64,000 bases of DNA. Source: Oxalobacteraceae bacterium AB_14. Its GTDB lineage: Bacteria; Pseudomonadota; Gammaproteobacteria; Burkholderiales; Burkholderiaceae_D. The translations under genes and the position numbers were made by a program. Location of the stretch: the NCBI GenBank assembly GCA_000381565.1, contig KB906725.1:3234377-3298376 (forward strand), written 5' to 3'. A model generated the notes under the pieces. It did no database searches. It was given only the letters and a program-made list of their open reading frames with translations, and was not told where the DNA came from. Each line of letters begins with the position of its first letter. Within the stretch, counting starts at the first letter, position 1. This document shows positions 34,273 to 42,330 of this stretch, one piece after another.

Positions 34273-34983
34273 ATGAAATTCAATCAATTTACTGTCGCTT
34301 CCTGCTTTTCGTCCTTCATGCTGCCGCACGTTCTCTTCGTTGACGAATTCGAGACGCGGAAGAAGGCCACCATGAGTTGCTGCCTTGCCTGGAATATCAG
34401 CCTCTTTCCTGAAATCGAGCAGGAGAGCCACGTCGAGCGGATTTGGAAAATGGTCGAGGCCGACAACCGAGATGCAGCGCCTCCCGGCCTGGAACAGGGA
34501 TTCAAGCAGGACCTGCGCTTGCTGGTGGAGCAGAAAAATGAACTGTTTCCGTGGACGCATACGAACATCCCGATGGCGGATTTGATCGGAGCGGGCGTCC
34601 ACGATGTCTTGAGGATCGCCACCGGCACCGGCGCCGGCGCGACCGGGGAAATCGAAATCCTTGCATGGCCAAATCCGACCGGATTGCCGCTCATTATCGA
34701 GCACCTGCGAAGCATCCAGAGCGACACGGCCGCCCAGGTCGGCCTGCTGGAGCAGGCCAGCCGCACCCCCGGAGCATTTACCGACATCGAGGCAACCCAG
34801 ATGACGACCGCGTATTGCGTGCAGCGGGCCGATCTGGTCGGCTAGCAGCGCATCCTGACGGTTTGGCGCGACACCCAGCCGGCACCGCGCGTCAAGCGCG
34901 TCATAGGTCACTGGCTGGGCGTGCTGGCTGAAATCGAGGCCGATACCAAGGCCGTGTTGAACATCCTGGTCAGTTGCAGATAA
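34273..34983 (+). CDS. Unknown transposon-encoded protein with an in-frame amber codon
   Basis: ATG 34273, 9 bp after the ATPase remnant. It reads 190 codons to TAG (34843-34845): MKFNQFTVASCFSSFMLPHV, IEQESHVERIWKMVEADNRD, IPMADLIGAGVHDVLRIATG, and onward. The same frame then continues for 45 codons (QRILTVWRDTQPAPRVKRVI, GHWLGVLAEIEADTKAVLNI) to TAA at 34981-34983, which lies in the right transposon-end repeat. The intact gene was probably 236 aa. I do not recognise the family; position suggests a transposition or target-selection role. Confidence 0.65.
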
Positions 34984-34992
34984 TTCTGGTTC
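34969..34992 (+). repeat. Transposon-end site, right copy
   Basis: Matches the reverse complement of 28605-28628 at 22 of 24 bases. A second site at 34996-35013 (TGCAGGTCATTGCAAATA) matches the left site at 28456-28473 at 14 of 18. Confidence 0.7.
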
Positions 34993-34994
34993 AA

Positions 34995-35486
34995 ATGCAG
35001 GTCATTGCAAATACCGATCCTGTTGAAAATACCCCTCATGCCGCCTATGATGGAAGAGCGGAAGTTCGCTTTGCTGCGGTGGAAACACGCTTGGCGGCAG
35101 TGGAGGTTGATGTGGCAGTGATACGGACAAGTTTTGCCACCAAAGATGACGTGCAGTCGCTGCGCGCGGAAATCCATGCGGCGACCGAACGCATCATGAC
35201 AATCTTATACGAGCACAAGCTGGAATTTACAATCGCGCCGGTGAAGCAGCGGGAAGACCTTACCGCAGCCCTCACCACGCAGCGCGAAGACTTTACTGCG
35301 GCCCTCACCAAGCAGCGCGACGACTTTGCTGCGTCCCTCACCAAGCAACGTGAAGACTTAACCACTTCCATGGTGGAGCAGCGAGTCGAACTTCACAAGA
35401 CACTGATGAGCCATACCTGGAAGTTATACGGTTTTGCATCATTGCTCATGGGCGGCGTATATTTCATCGCGCGCTACGTCCACTGA
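34995..35486 (+). CDS. Coiled-coil membrane-anchored protein with five hendecad repeats
   Basis: 163 aa from ATG 34995; the start lies in the transposon end, so the original N-terminus may have been replaced. VRFAAVETRLAAVEVDVAVI and DDVQSLRAEIHAATERIMTI form a coiled coil. Residues 85-139 are five tandem 11-residue units (QREDLTAALTT, QREDFTAALTK, QRDDFAASLTK, QREDLTTSMVE, QRVELHKTLMS). A C-terminal membrane helix (LYGFASLLMGGVYFIARYV) ends it. The layout resembles DUF1640/CCDC90-type proteins. Function unknown. Confidence 0.72.
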   Translation: MQVIANTDPVENTPHAAYDGRAEVRFAAVETRLAAVEVDVAVIRTSFATKDDVQSLRAEIHAATERIMTILYEHKLEFTIAPVKQREDLTAALTTQREDFTAALTKQRDDFAASLTKQREDLTTSMVEQRVELHKTLMSHTWKLYGFASLLMGGVYFIARYVH

Positions 35487-35488
35487 AA

Positions 35489-36406
35489 TCATTCGTAAGC
35501 GGCGAGACGCTTTTGTTCGTCGGCCGAGAAAATGGAATCACGCAGTTTCTGCTGCGAGGCCGGGTCCGCGCTCGCAGGCAGCTGCTGGCGCTGCGCCAGA
35601 TAGACGGCGATGCGGCGGCGCCAGTCGGCTTCTTCGATGTCGACATCTGCCAGGCGGGCCGCCGCTTCCGGCGACAGCGCGGCGGAACGCAGGCGGTAGA
35701 TCTCGTTGTCGCCCATGCCTTGCGCACGCGCCTTCGTCACGGCTTCCTCAAGCCTCAGCACCTTGGTCGGGGCGTCGCGTTCGTCGCGCGCCTGTTGCGG
35801 CATGCGCGCATCGAGCGCGGCGATGCGCTCCTTGCGCTGCGCATCGGTCAAGCGCTTGTCGGCGTTGATCTCCAGCCGCGCCACCGCGTCCAGATCGTAA
35901 GCGTCGCTGGCGCTGAACAGTCCCTCGGCTTCGGCTTCGGTGAAATACGAGCGGCGCAGGCGCTGCATGGCGTCCAGCCGCTGGCGCGCACCCTGCGCCA
36001 CATCCGGCGTGGCCGGCAGGGCGCGTTCCTCGTCGACCAGCGCGCGCTTGTAGGCCAGGTAGGCGTCCAATAGGCGCTTGGCCTGGGCCGCCGGCGCGGT
36101 GCTCAGGCGGCGGTCCAGCTCGCGGCCGATCTCCACGCGGATCGCCTCCAGCGGTTTCTCGCCCAGTCCCGCCAGATAGTAGTCGAACAGGTAGGCCAGC
36201 TCCGCGTTGACGGTCAGCTTGTCGGCCGCGCTCTGGCGCACGTCGCCGTCGGGCCGCGTGCCGATCATCGACGGCACAAACGCGAAATAGTTGGGATCGG
36301 CGGGGCGCGCCAGCGGCGCCTCGCTGCGCGGCAGCGCCAGATACAGGCCGGCGCCGACCACGGCGGCCAGCGCGCCGAAGCGCAGCAGTTTCGCGTTTGT
36401 GCTCAT
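35489..36406 (-). CDS. lifO: Lipase chaperone (steric foldase) LifO
   Basis: 305 aa. An N-terminal membrane anchor (LLRFGALAAVVGAGLYLALP), an Ala/Pro linker (APLARPADPN) and the foldase motif in AYLFDYYLAGLGEKPLEAIR define the family; the helical body wraps the lipase. It folds the secreted lipase in the periplasm. The partner lipase gene ends 10 bp upstream on the same strand. Its end is 2 bp from the convergent coiled-coil gene. Confidence 0.93.
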   Translation of the reverse strand: MSTNAKLLRFGALAAVVGAGLYLALPRSEAPLARPADPNYFAFVPSMIGTRPDGDVRQSAADKLTVNAELAYLFDYYLAGLGEKPLEAIRVEIGRELDRRLSTAPAAQAKRLLDAYLAYKRALVDEERALPATPDVAQGARQRLDAMQRLRRSYFTEAEAEGLFSASDAYDLDAVARLEINADKRLTDAQRKERIAALDARMPQQARDERDAPTKVLRLEEAVTKARAQGMGDNEIYRLRSAALSPEAAARLADVDIEEADWRRRIAVYLAQRQQLPASADPASQQKLRDSIFSADEQKRLAAYE

Positions 36407-36416
36407 CGTGCGCCCC

Positions 36417-37331
36417 TTACAGTCCCAGTCCCTGCAGCCGATTGGCCTGCTGGCGGAAGATGGTCACAGGGCTGGTCTCGAACAGGTTGGTGATGCCCAC
36501 CAGTTGATTGACCTCGTCCAGATGGTTCATCGCGTAGTCGTCGCGGATCACGCGCCCCAGGTGGCTGGAGCAGCTGCTGACCAGGCCATCGTTCTTGGCG
36601 CCGTTGAAGGCGATCGCCGTCAGGGCCAGCACCGGATCGCTGACGTCCAGCAGATTGGTGTAGGGCTGGGCGCCGCTCCACGAGAAGTAGTACACGCCGC
36701 GCACCTGGTAGTCGCCCTCGCCGCAGGCCGAGCTCGGCACGCCTTCGGGATGGCGGCTGTTGAAGGCCAGCGTGCCGGCGGTGCTCAGCGAGGTGGCCGC
36801 CGCGCGCGCGTTCTGCGGCAAGGTCGGACTGCCGGACAGGAAGCTGATCAGGCCAGACACCGCGTTGGCCAGGCTGTAGGTCACGTCCGGCACCGCGCCG
36901 ATCAGCACATCGGCCACGCGCGAACCCTTGTTGACGCCACCGACGCTGCTGACCGAAGCCACCAGGTCCGGCCGCACCGACGCCACGTAACGCGCGGTGG
37001 GGCCGCCGTGGCTGTGGCCGATCAGGTTGACCTTGGCGGCGCCGGTCGCGGCCAGGATCTGCTTGACCTGCGCCAGCAACTGCTCGCCGCGCACCTCGGT
37101 GCTGTTGGCGGCCGACACCGACGTCACGTACACATTGGCGCCGCCGCTGCGCAGCGCCGAAGCGATGCCGTAGAAGTAGTCGACCGGGCCGATGTTGTCG
37201 AAGCCGAACAGGCCGTGCACCAGCACGATCGGATATTTGGTTTGCGTGTAGCCGCTCGCCCAGGATGGCGCGGGCAGGGCGGTCAGGGCGATCAGGCAGA
37301 GCGCGAGGTACTTCCAGATGCGTTTTTTCAT
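36417..37331 (-). CDS. Secreted triacylglycerol lipase (family I.1/I.2)
   Basis: 304 aa from ATG 37331 behind GGAGA. The signal peptide ends near PSWAS-GYTQ. The oxyanion region is YPIVLVHGLFGFDNIG, the nucleophile Ser107 in GHSHGG, and the acid and His appear in KNDGLVSS and MNHLDEVN. Two cysteines (SACGEG and SSCSSH) probably form the single disulfide of this family. It is followed by its dedicated foldase. Export is probably by Sec plus type II secretion. Confidence 0.95.
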   Translation of the reverse strand: MKKRIWKYLALCLIALTALPAPSWASGYTQTKYPIVLVHGLFGFDNIGPVDYFYGIASALRSGGANVYVTSVSAANSTEVRGEQLLAQVKQILAATGAAKVNLIGHSHGGPTARYVASVRPDLVASVSSVGGVNKGSRVADVLIGAVPDVTYSLANAVSGLISFLSGSPTLPQNARAAATSLSTAGTLAFNSRHPEGVPSSACGEGDYQVRGVYYFSWSGAQPYTNLLDVSDPVLALTAIAFNGAKNDGLVSSCSSHLGRVIRDDYAMNHLDEVNQLVGITNLFETSPVTIFRQQANRLQGLGL

Positions 37332-37508
37332 TGAAGTCTCCGAGTGTATTTTTGAAGTCCGGGTATTTCCCCGGTCAACAAAATGTAGCACCGCGCCGCC
37401 GGCCTTGCAGTCCGCACGCTAGGCCCTGGGAGCCAATCTGACCGGCCTCTGATCCGAGTTGTTTTCCTGCGCTATAATCGAGACCAAAACTCAAATAAAG
37501 AGACTACC

Positions 37509-38189
37509 TTGCCGTCGCGATTCGACTTCCAACAATTTCAGGGGATGACGCCGCTGGACGGCGTCAATATCTGGGCATATCTGCTCGACCACAACGCGGA
37601 ACGCATCACCGTCAAGCGCCGCAAGCCGGCGCTGGAAAACCTGGAGCGGATCTTCCGCGCCACCTTCAAGCTGGCCAACGAGGTCGGCTTCCGCGCCATG
37701 AACCTGCGCGACCTGTGCCAGGAGACCGGCCTGTCGATGGGCGGCTTGTATGGCTACATCAGCAACAAGGACCAGCTGGCGGAGATGATCGAGGACGTGG
37801 TGCGCCACGCCACCCAGGAAATGCCGCGCCTGTTCGATGACGTCACCGAGCCGCTCGACAAGCTGGAAGCGCTGATGCGCGCCTCGATCTATGTGTCCGA
37901 GATCTTGCAGCCGTGGTTTTATTTTGTGTTCATGGATTCGCGCGTGCTGCAATCGGCGCAGCGCACCACGGCCAAGGAATCGGAGCTGCACGTGCAGGCC
38001 TTGTTCGCCGGCGTGATCGCGCAGCTGCCGCACCGTCCCGCGGGCAGCCCGGAGCTGCAGGCGGCGCACATCATGGCGATGTTCCAGGACTGGTATGTGA
38101 AACGCTGGAAGTACCGGGCTGCCGACGTCAGCCCGGACCAGTTTGCCGATAGCGCCGTGCGCATGATGCGCGGCTACCTGGCTTCCTGA
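37509..38189 (+). CDS. TetR-family transcriptional regulator
   Basis: 226 aa from TTG 37509 (ATG 37545 is an alternative). The N-terminal helix-turn-helix reads TFKLANEVGFRAMNLRDLCQ then ETGLSMGGLYGYISNKDQLA. A long ligand domain follows (ILQPWFYFVFMDSRVLQ, AAHIMAMFQDWYVKRWKY). An N-terminal extension of about 40 residues before the DNA-binding domain is unusual. It diverges from the lipase operon, which makes it a candidate regulator of that operon. Confidence 0.85.
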   Translation: MPSRFDFQQFQGMTPLDGVNIWAYLLDHNAERITVKRRKPALENLERIFRATFKLANEVGFRAMNLRDLCQETGLSMGGLYGYISNKDQLAEMIEDVVRHATQEMPRLFDDVTEPLDKLEALMRASIYVSEILQPWFYFVFMDSRVLQSAQRTTAKESELHVQALFAGVIAQLPHRPAGSPELQAAHIMAMFQDWYVKRWKYRAADVSPDQFADSAVRMMRGYLAS

Positions 38190-38190
38190 C

Positions 38191-40533
38191 TTAGTTGTTC
38201 GGCGGCGGTGCAGGCGGCGCCGTGCCGGCCGGCTGCGGCGCCACGTTCTCCGCGCCCGGCGCCACGTCGTCCATGTCCAGCGTGTGGCGCGCGGCGTCGC
38301 CGGTGAACTCGTCGTACAGCCACTCGCCGTCCACCTGCGTCAACCCGGCCGGTACCTGGCGATCCAGCGCGGGGCGGTCTTGCAACGCCACCTTCATGTA
38401 GTCGGTCCAGATCGGCAGCGCCACGCTGGCGCCGAACTCCTTGCCGCCCAACGATTTCGAATCGTCGTAGCCCATCCACGATACCGCCACGATGCCGCCG
38501 CCGTAGCCGGCGAACCAGCCGTCGACCGCATCGCTGGAGGTGCCGGTCTTGCCGGCCAAGTCGGGGCGGCCCAGGCGGGCCACGGCGGCGCCGGTGCCGG
38601 TGCGCGTGACTTGGCGCAGCATGCTGTCGGTGACGAAGGCGTTGCGCGGATCGATGACGCGGGCGTCGTCGGGCAGCGTGGTGCGCGGCTTGGCTTCGGA
38701 AATGATCTTGCCGCTGCCGTCGACGATCCTGGCGATCAGGTAGGGTTCGACCGTGTAGCCGCCGTTGGCGAACACCGAGTACGCGCCCACCAGCTGCGCC
38801 GGCGTGACCGAGCCGGTGCCCAGCGCCAAGGTCAGGTTTTTCGGATGCTTGGCCAGGTCGAAGCCGAACTTGCCCAGGTAGTTGTGCGCGTACGGCACCG
38901 TGATCGAGCGCAGGATGCGCACCGAGGCCACGTTCTTCGATTCGGCCAGCGCGGTGCGCATGGTGATCGGGCCGTCGAACTTGCCGTCGTCGTTCTTCGG
39001 GCTCCACGCTTCGTTGCCGGTTTCGGCGCCGGTCAGGTCCAGCGGCATGTCGTTGATCAGGGTCGCCGGCGAGAATCCTTTTTCCAGCGCCGCCGAATAC
39101 ACGAACGGCTTGATCGAGGAACCCGGCTGGCGCCAGGCCTGGGTGACGTGGTTGAACTTCTGCAGGTTGTAGTCGAAGCCGCCGACCATGGCGTGATAGC
39201 CGCCGCTGACCGAGTCGATCGACACGAACGCCGCCGCCACCTGCGGCACCTGGGTGATGCTCCAGCCGTTCTTCTCCTGCATGATGCGGATCACCGCGCC
39301 GGGACGCAGGCGCACCGTGTCCTTGGCCTTGTCGCTCAGGGCGCCGGCGGCCAGGCGCAGGCCGTCGCCGCTGATGGTGATCTCCTCGCCGAACGGATTC
39401 TGCACCTTGACCGACCTGGCGCCGGCTTCCAGCACCACGGCCGGGATCAGGCGGTCGCTGCCCGGGCGGCGCTGCAGCGCGTCCTCGATGGCGTCGTCGC
39501 GCTCTTCCTCGCCGGCCGGCAGCTTGATGAAGGCTTCCGGGCCGCGGTAGCCGTGGCGCTGGTCGTAGTTCAGCACATTGCGGCGCACCGATTCGTAGGC
39601 CGCGTTCTGGTCGGCCTTGAGGATGGTGGTGTAGACGCTGATGCCCTTGGTGTACGCGTCCTCCTTGAACTGGGCGTACACCACCTGGCGCGCCAGTTCG
39701 GCCACGTATTCGGCGTGGGTGTCGAACTCCTGGCCGCGATGGCTCACGTGCAGCGTTTCGTGCAGCGCCTTCTGGTACTGGTCTTCGGTGATGTAGTCCA
39801 GGTCCCGCATCGACTTCAGCACCACGTGCTGGCGTTGCTTGGCGCGCTTGGGATTGACGGCCGGGTTGTGGCGGGCCGGATTCTGCGGCAGGCCGGCCAA
39901 CATGGCCATTTCGGCGATGTCGAGGTTCTTCAGCGGCTTGCCGAAGTAGACCTGCGACGCTGCGCCGAAGCCGAACGAGCGCTGGCCGAGGTAGATCTGG
40001 TTCATATACAGTTCGAGGATCTGCTCTTTGTTGAGCGCCGCCTCGATCTTGAACGCCAGCATGACCTCGTTGAGCTTGCGGCCGTAGAATTTTTCGCGGG
40101 TGAGGAAGAAGTTGCGCGCCACCTGCATCGTGATGGTGGAGCCGCCCTGGCGGATGGCGCCGCCCAGGTTGGCGCGCGCGGCGCCCAGTGCGCGGCGCCA
40201 GTCGATGCCGTTATGCTCGTAGAAGCGCTTGTCCTCGATCGCCAGCAGGGACTTCTTCATCATCTCCGGGATATCCTTGATCGGCACGAAGTCGCGGTGC
40301 TCCTCGCCGAACTCGCCGATCAGGGCGTTGTCGGCGGTGTAGATGCGCAGCGGGATCTTGGGCCGGTAGTCGGTGATGACCTCCAGCGACGGCAGGTTGG
40401 GCGCCACATACAGCAGCAGGTAGGCCAGCAGCAGGCCGCCGGCGACCAGCGCGGCGACGCCGGCCACTATAAAGCCGCGGATGGCGTTGCGGCGGGTCAG
40501 CCATTTGGACAGATTGATGGGGGAAGCAGTCAA
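38191..40533 (-). CDS. mrcA: Penicillin-binding protein 1A (bifunctional transglycosylase/transpeptidase)
   Basis: 780 aa. A short cytoplasmic tail and one membrane helix (residues 18-46) lead to a GT51 transglycosylase (LLAIEDKRFYEHNGID with the catalytic Glu, GGSTITMQVARNFFL). An OB-like insert and the transpeptidase follow, with SSIKPF (nucleophile Ser) and AGKTGTSSDAVDGWFAG. The C-terminal tail is Pro/Ala rich. It polymerises and crosslinks peptidoglycan. The ORF ends 1 bp after the convergent TetR gene. Confidence 0.97.
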   Translation of the reverse strand: MTASPINLSKWLTRRNAIRGFIVAGVAALVAGGLLLAYLLLYVAPNLPSLEVITDYRPKIPLRIYTADNALIGEFGEEHRDFVPIKDIPEMMKKSLLAIEDKRFYEHNGIDWRRALGAARANLGGAIRQGGSTITMQVARNFFLTREKFYGRKLNEVMLAFKIEAALNKEQILELYMNQIYLGQRSFGFGAASQVYFGKPLKNLDIAEMAMLAGLPQNPARHNPAVNPKRAKQRQHVVLKSMRDLDYITEDQYQKALHETLHVSHRGQEFDTHAEYVAELARQVVYAQFKEDAYTKGISVYTTILKADQNAAYESVRRNVLNYDQRHGYRGPEAFIKLPAGEEERDDAIEDALQRRPGSDRLIPAVVLEAGARSVKVQNPFGEEITISGDGLRLAAGALSDKAKDTVRLRPGAVIRIMQEKNGWSITQVPQVAAAFVSIDSVSGGYHAMVGGFDYNLQKFNHVTQAWRQPGSSIKPFVYSAALEKGFSPATLINDMPLDLTGAETGNEAWSPKNDDGKFDGPITMRTALAESKNVASVRILRSITVPYAHNYLGKFGFDLAKHPKNLTLALGTGSVTPAQLVGAYSVFANGGYTVEPYLIARIVDGSGKIISEAKPRTTLPDDARVIDPRNAFVTDSMLRQVTRTGTGAAVARLGRPDLAGKTGTSSDAVDGWFAGYGGGIVAVSWMGYDDSKSLGGKEFGASVALPIWTDYMKVALQDRPALDRQVPAGLTQVDGEWLYDEFTGDAARHTLDMDDVAPGAENVAPQPAGTAPPAPPPNN

Positions 40534-40708
40534 GGCATAGTCTCACGGTAGCAGCAGTAGGCGCGATTATAGACCAACAAAATCTGGGCGCACTTAAACG
40601 AAAAATGGCTTTTTATGCAAATATGGTCGCTCACCCCTTTGACTATTGGTGATTTTGTCGTAACGTAACAGTTATCTGAATAATTTTCGCTTTACAACCG
40701 GGGTCGAC

Positions 40709-42253
40709 ATGGCGGAACCGCAGCACACTCTCGATTGCGACATCCTGGTCGTAGGAGGCGGCATCAACGGCGCCGGCATCGCGCGTGATGCGGCAGGGCG
40801 GGGCTTGTCGGTGGTGCTGTGCGAAAAGGACGACCTGGCCTCGCACACCTCGTCGGCCTCCACCAAGCTGATCCATGGCGGCCTGCGCTATCTGGAGTAT
40901 TACGAGTTCAACCTGGTGCGCAAGGCGCTGATCGAGCGCGAGGTGCTGCTGCGCGCCGCGCCGCACATCATGTGGCCGCTGCGCTTCGTGATGCCGCACT
41001 CGCCCGGCCAGCGCCCGGCGCTGATGATACGGGCCGGCCTGATGCTGTACGACCTGCTGGCCAAGCGCGAACTGCTGCCCGCATCGGCCGGCATCGACCT
41101 GCGCACGCATGCGGCGGGCAAGCCGCTCAAGCCCGCGTTCCAGCGCGGCTTTATCTATTCCGACGGCTGGGTGGACGACGCCCGGCTGGTGGTGCTGAAC
41201 GCCATCGACGCCTGCGAGAAGGGCGCCACCATCCTGACCCAGACCGTGTGCAAGGGCCTGGCGCGCAAGGCGGACGGCTGGCAGGCGGATTTGCACAAGA
41301 GCGGCTGCGGCGATGTCCGCGTCAACGCGCGCTACGTGGTCAACGCGGCCGGGCCGTGGACCGCCAGCCTGCTGCATGCGACGCTGCCGAAGGAGGGCGG
41401 CGGCAACCTGCGCCTGATCAAGGGCAGCCATATCATCGTCAAGCGCATCTTCGAACATGACAACGCCTACATCTTCCAGCACCCCGACGGCCGCATCGTG
41501 TTCGCGATTCCTTATGAGCGCGACTTCACGCTGATCGGCACCACCGACCTCGATTACCGCGGCGACGCCAACCAGGTCGCCATCAGCGAGGACGAGATCA
41601 GCTACCTGTGCGAACTGGCCAGCCAGTACTTCGTCCAGCCCATCGTGCCGGCCGACGTGGTGTGGACTTATTCGGGCGTGCGGCCGCTGGTGGAGGACGG
41701 CGCCGACGCCAAGGCCGTCACGCGCGACTACCGGCTGGAGGTCGACAGCGACGGCCCGCCGATGCTGAGCGTCTTCGGCGGCAAGATCACCACCTTCCGC
41801 AAACTGGCGGAGGAGGCGGTCGACCTGATCGCCAAGTCGCTGGGCAACCGCCACGGCGCCTGGACCCACAACGCCTGCCTGCCGGGCGGCGACCTGTATG
41901 GCGCCGAGCCGCAGAATCGTTCGGTGCTGGAATTCGACACATGGCTGCGCAACGTGCAGGGCCGCTACGGCTGGCTGCCGCCGCCGCTGGTGGCGCGTTA
42001 CGCCCGCGCCTACGGCACCCGCATCCATACACTGCTGGGCCAGAAGGAGAGCGTGGCCGCGATGGGCGAGGAGATCGCGCCGGGCCTGTATGAGGCGGAG
42101 GTGGAGTACCTGCGCCGCTACGAATGGGCGCGCAGCGCGCAGGACATCCTGTGGCGGCGCTCCAAGCTTGGCCTGCATCTGCCGCCGGACACCGGCGACA
42201 AGCTGCAAGCCTGGCTGACGGAGCATCCGTTCCAGTACAAGCAAGCGGCATAA
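40709..42253 (+). CDS. glpD: Aerobic glycerol-3-phosphate dehydrogenase GlpD
   Basis: 514 aa flavoprotein that oxidises glycerol-3-phosphate to dihydroxyacetone phosphate at the inner membrane and passes electrons to quinone. The FAD-binding start is CDILVVGGGINGAGIARDAA. SSASTKLIHGGLRYLEYYEF, DYRGDANQVAISEDEI, GVRPLVEDG and FGGKITTFRKLAEEAVD are all typical. No glpF, glpK or glpR gene is next to it. Confidence 0.97.
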   Translation: MAEPQHTLDCDILVVGGGINGAGIARDAAGRGLSVVLCEKDDLASHTSSASTKLIHGGLRYLEYYEFNLVRKALIEREVLLRAAPHIMWPLRFVMPHSPGQRPALMIRAGLMLYDLLAKRELLPASAGIDLRTHAAGKPLKPAFQRGFIYSDGWVDDARLVVLNAIDACEKGATILTQTVCKGLARKADGWQADLHKSGCGDVRVNARYVVNAAGPWTASLLHATLPKEGGGNLRLIKGSHIIVKRIFEHDNAYIFQHPDGRIVFAIPYERDFTLIGTTDLDYRGDANQVAISEDEISYLCELASQYFVQPIVPADVVWTYSGVRPLVEDGADAKAVTRDYRLEVDSDGPPMLSVFGGKITTFRKLAEEAVDLIAKSLGNRHGAWTHNACLPGGDLYGAEPQNRSVLEFDTWLRNVQGRYGWLPPPLVARYARAYGTRIHTLLGQKESVAAMGEEIAPGLYEAEVEYLRRYEWARSAQDILWRRSKLGLHLPPDTGDKLQAWLTEHPFQYKQAA

Positions 42254-42256
42254 AAT

Positions 42257-42314
42257 AAAAAAAACCACCAGCCAGAGCGCGCTCAAGATCGCGCTCTGTG
42301 CCGGTGGTTTTTTT
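42257..42314. terminator. Bidirectional terminator between glpD and the peptide transporter gene
   Basis: AAAACCACC pairs with GGTGGTTTT and AGAGCGCG with CGCGCTCT, separated by a small internal bulge, with A and T runs on both sides. Confidence 0.9.
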
Positions 42315-42330
42315 ATTGGAGCTAGGGCGC

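Larger units (their letters stand above)
28456..35013. mobile_element. Transposon of about 6.5 kb (resolvase, DDE transposase, ATPase) with cargo
   Basis: Inverted sites mark both ends: 28605-28628 matches the reverse complement of 34969-34992 at 22 of 24 positions, and 28456-28473 matches 34996-35013 at 14 of 18, all differences transitions. A second left copy is at 28513-28532. Repeated sites at each end are typical of Tn7/Mu-type transposases. Inside are plus-strand resolvase, transposase, helper ATPase and an unknown gene, plus minus-strand cargo of small genes and a toxin-antitoxin pair. I could not find a clean target duplication, so the outer limits are approximate. The transposition genes are damaged. 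Confidence 0.6.

Noticed and set aside
33345..34845. Amber suppression (TAG read as an amino acid) in the transposon genes
   Set aside because: phaR and the beta-glucosidase gene in this window end in TAG, and the ATPase next door carries a plain deletion. Gene decay is simpler.
40560..40708. GlpR operator upstream of glpD
   Set aside because: The region has AT-rich, loosely symmetric words, but I could not recognise a convincing GlpR site.
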